Shown here: positions 54,160 to 56,000 of the stretch, piece by piece | How positions within the stretch are numbered: the stretch's first letter is position 1 | Layout of the letters: every line of letters begins with the position of its first letter | From: Adiantum capillus-veneris | Taxonomy: Eukaryota; Streptophyta; Polypodiopsida; Polypodiales; Pteridaceae | DNA: 56,000 nucleotides | Direction of reading: 5' to 3' | Assembly (NCBI GenBank): GCA_014529385.2 | Contig: CM043963.1 | Location: 106,735,912-106,791,911 of the forward strand | The notes under the pieces: model-generated | Told to the model about the DNA's origin: nothing | Seen by the model: the letters and a program-made list of their open reading frames with translations, nothing else | Databases searched by the model: none | Made by a program: the position numbers and the translations under genes

Positions 54160-55998
54160 TCAAAATGGAGATGAGAGTTTTGTTGGTACTCTCAGCTTGG
54201 CCATTTGCTTTGGATAATAAGATGTAGACTTATGGTGAGCTATCATGAAGTTGGTAGTGAGTTCTTTTATCACTCCATTTATAAAATGAGTGCCATTGTC
54301 ACTCACAATCTCAAAGGGACAACCAAATCTTGTAATAATTTTCTCAAAGAGAAACTTGGCAGTTGACCTTGCATCAGCCTTGCGTGTCGCCCTGGCTTCC
54401 GCCCACTTTGTTACATAGTCAGTGGCAACAATAATATATCGAGATTGAGTGCTACGAGCTACCGGACTAATTGGGCCTACAAAGTCCAAAACCCATTTTT
54501 CAAATGGTTGAGCCACTTTAACAGGATGTAAGGGCATCCTATCCTTTTGTTGCGTGATCTTGTAACATTGGCATTCATTACATCCTTTTGCAAAAAGTGA
54601 TGCATCCTTGAATAAGGTAGGCCACCAATAGCCTGATTGCAACACCTTTCTAGTTGTTAGTTCCCCTGAGAAATGTCCTCTGGCTATACCCATGTGGGAT
54701 TCTTGTAGTAGGTATAAATACTCATCCTCACGTGCACAACATCTAAGAATATCATCCTTCCCTAGGCTATAGAGGGTTCTTGCAATGAGAGAGTAAGATT
54801 CACATTCTTCAAATAGTTTTTGAGCTATGTCCTTATGAAGTTCTTTGGGTGGAAAACCATTAACTAGAAAGTTCACAATCTTCTCACTCCATTTAGGTAT
54901 GGTTTCAATTAGGAATAGAGAAGTATCGGGCAACTCATCATCGACTCCAGTAGGGGCTTCACCATTGGGTATGCGAGACAAATGATCCCCCATGACATGT
55001 TTTTTACTAGGTCTCACCACAACAGTAAAATCAAACTCAAGGAGAATTAACAACCATCGTATAATTCTTCCAGTGGAACAAGGTTTATTTACTAGATACA
55101 ACATGGCTTGATGATCAACATAGAAAACAAACTTGTTGGCCAGAAGGTAGTAGCAAAATTTCGTCACTTTGTAAATCATACCTAAACCTTCTCGCTCTGT
55201 AGTGGTGTAGTTTCTCTCAGCATCATTCAATTGACGACTTGCAAAGCTAATGGGGTAGTTCAATTTATGTTCTCCTGGTTGAGCTAGAACACACCCAATA
55301 GAAAAGTTTGATGCATCAATATGCACATGGAAAATAACATTCCAATCGAGCACTTGTAGAATAGGAGCGCTAGTAGTCAAGGTCTTCTTCAATGACTCAT
55401 AAGCATGGTCACACTCCGCGGTCCAGTGGAACTCAATAAGAAGCTTGTACAAAGGATGAGCTATCTCGGCAAAGTTTAAAATAAACCGTCGATAATGACC
55501 AACATGGCCCATGAACCTTTGAACTCGTTTATAGTTTGTAGGTGGTGGCAATTCAGCAATGGCTTTAATTCTGCTCTCATATGTGGAAATCCCATTTTTG
55601 GACACTATATGTCCTAAAATGACTCCATGTTTAACCCAAATTTGGCATTTGAAAGGGTTTAAGGAGATGCAATACAATCTGCACTTCTCAAACACTTTTC
55701 GTAAGCATGATAGATGTTCTTTCCAAGAGGAATAAACACAAAGGTCATCTAAGAAAGCTTCGCAAAACTCCCTCAAATATTCTCTAAAAGCAGTGTTTAT
55801 TAATCTTTGAAAGGTAGCAGGGGCATTGGTTAAGCCAAAAGCCATAACACAAAATGCGAACACTCCAAATTCGATTATAAAGGCTGTTTTAGCTTGGTCC
55901 TTTAGCGTAATTGTGATTTGATTGTATCCATTGTACCCATCTAAAAATCTATAAGTTTCCTTCCCTGCGAATCTTTCAAGCACATGTTTTGAATATGG
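54160..55998 (-). CDS. M pol: RT, RNase H, integrase (start outside window)
   Basis: The frame is open from the window edge over 613 codons. Residues are counted from the GTG at 55983. RT: FLDGYNGYNQI at 13-23, MAFGLTNAPATFQR at 47-60 and the catalytic FLDD at 77-80. RNase H: D223, E263 and D290. Integrase: HHCC finger (H430, H437, C468, C471), with D500 and D562 of the triad in LDFVGPIS and IVSDNGTHF. After YYPK a frameshift (about 54215) ends the frame before the catalytic Glu. Wording is of the non-chromodomain Athila/Tat type. RT copies the RNA, RNase H removes it and integrase inserts the DNA. The copy cannot make a full integrase. Confidence 0.9.
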   Translation of the reverse strand, partial: PYSKHVLERFAGKETYRFLDGYNGYNQITITLKDQAKTAFIIEFGVFAFCVMAFGLTNAPATFQRLINTAFREYLREFCEAFLDDLCVYSSWKEHLSCLRKVFEKCRLYCISLNPFKCQIWVKHGVILGHIVSKNGISTYESRIKAIAELPPPTNYKRVQRFMGHVGHYRRFILNFAEIAHPLYKLLIEFHWTAECDHAYESLKKTLTTSAPILQVLDWNVIFHVHIDASNFSIGCVLAQPGEHKLNYPISFASRQLNDAERNYTTTEREGLGMIYKVTKFCYYLLANKFVFYVDHQAMLYLVNKPCSTGRIIRWLLILLEFDFTVVVRPSKKHVMGDHLSRIPNGEAPTGVDDELPDTSLFLIETIPKWSEKIVNFLVNGFPPKELHKDIAQKLFEECESYSLIARTLYSLGKDDILRCCAREDEYLYLLQESHMGIARGHFSGELTTRKVLQSGYWWPTLFKDASLFAKGCNECQCYKITQQKDRMPLHPVKVAQPFEKWVLDFVGPISPVARSTQSRYIIVATDYVTKWAEARATRKADARSTAKFLFEKIITRFGCPFEIVSDNGTHFINGVIKELTTNFMIAHHKSTSYYPKQMAKLRVPTKLSSPF

Positions 55999-56000
55999 CA

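Larger units (their letters stand above)
49168..56000 (-). mobile_element. M: Athila/Tat-like Ty3 element, same family as P
   Basis: On the minus strand the visible part runs from RT through RNase H, integrase, PR2, tail, ORF3 and polypurine tract to the 3' LTR. Gag, PR1, the start of RT, the primer site and the 5' LTR lie beyond base 56000. PR2, the tail, ORF3, the polypurine tract and parts of the LTR are homologous to P. Its LTR end abuts the GA tract of the P 3' LTR, so M appears to have inserted there. Confidence 0.87.

Overview
The window is a piece of a repeat-rich land-plant nuclear genome. The evidence is the kinds of element present: Ty3 elements with a C-terminal chromodomain, Athila/Tat-like Ty3 elements primed by tRNA-Asp, Ty1/copia elements primed by initiator tRNA-Met, and a broken, intron-containing CYP86-clan cytochrome P450. 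There are also long GA/CT, CA/GT and TA microsatellites. I cannot name the species. I see no intact host gene, no rRNA or tRNA gene, and nothing prokaryotic.

Layout. 1-6851: a minus-strand chromodomain-bearing Ty3 element (G1) whose far LTR is cut by the window edge. 6852-9144: remnant plus LTR of a plus-strand element (X). 9145-11934: a minus-strand, internally deleted Ty3 element (G2) keeping gag, the PBS and both LTRs. About 12330-17280: a badly decayed plus-strand chromodomain Ty3 element (G3) with a 3' LTR carrying six TGACGTGGC-type boxes. 17281-19989: remnants, including one LTR (Z) that has a primer site on one side and a polypurine tract on the other. 20000-28385: mostly unrecognised AT-rich sequence with microsatellites, a SINE-like repeat and the P450 pseudogene at 23328-23989. 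28386-32044: a complete but non-autonomous copia element (NA) with 5-bp target duplications. 32045-33648: the end of a further LTR and its tRNA-Asp primer site (Q). 33649-49167: an Athila/Tat-like element (P) with a 5.2-kb copia element (C1, 43563-48731, TSD TATTG) nested in its 3' untranslated region. 49168-56000: a second member of the P family (M), on the minus strand, apparently inserted into the 3' LTR of P and running off the window.

The most interesting system is the P/M family. In both copies the end of integrase runs in one reading frame, through a lysine/glutamine-rich linker, into a second retropepsin-like domain (PR2). The usual protease (PR1) is upstream in P. PR2 is followed by a proline-rich tail and a separate small acidic ORF (ORF3), whose ATG sits just after a splice-acceptor-like CACAG/TACAG in both copies. 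M carries reverse transcriptase, RNase H and integrase. P lacks them, yet its frame runs from PR1 to PR2 without a frame change, so P looks like a non-autonomous partner of an M-like element.

Every element carries premature stops. Most stops I could assign look like C-to-T changes (CAA, CAG or CGA to a stop, or TGG to TAG by G-to-A). Three of them are supported directly by the P/M comparison. This pattern is typical of methylated, silenced plant repeats. All start positions given for decayed frames are approximate; several open frames begin at non-ATG codons.
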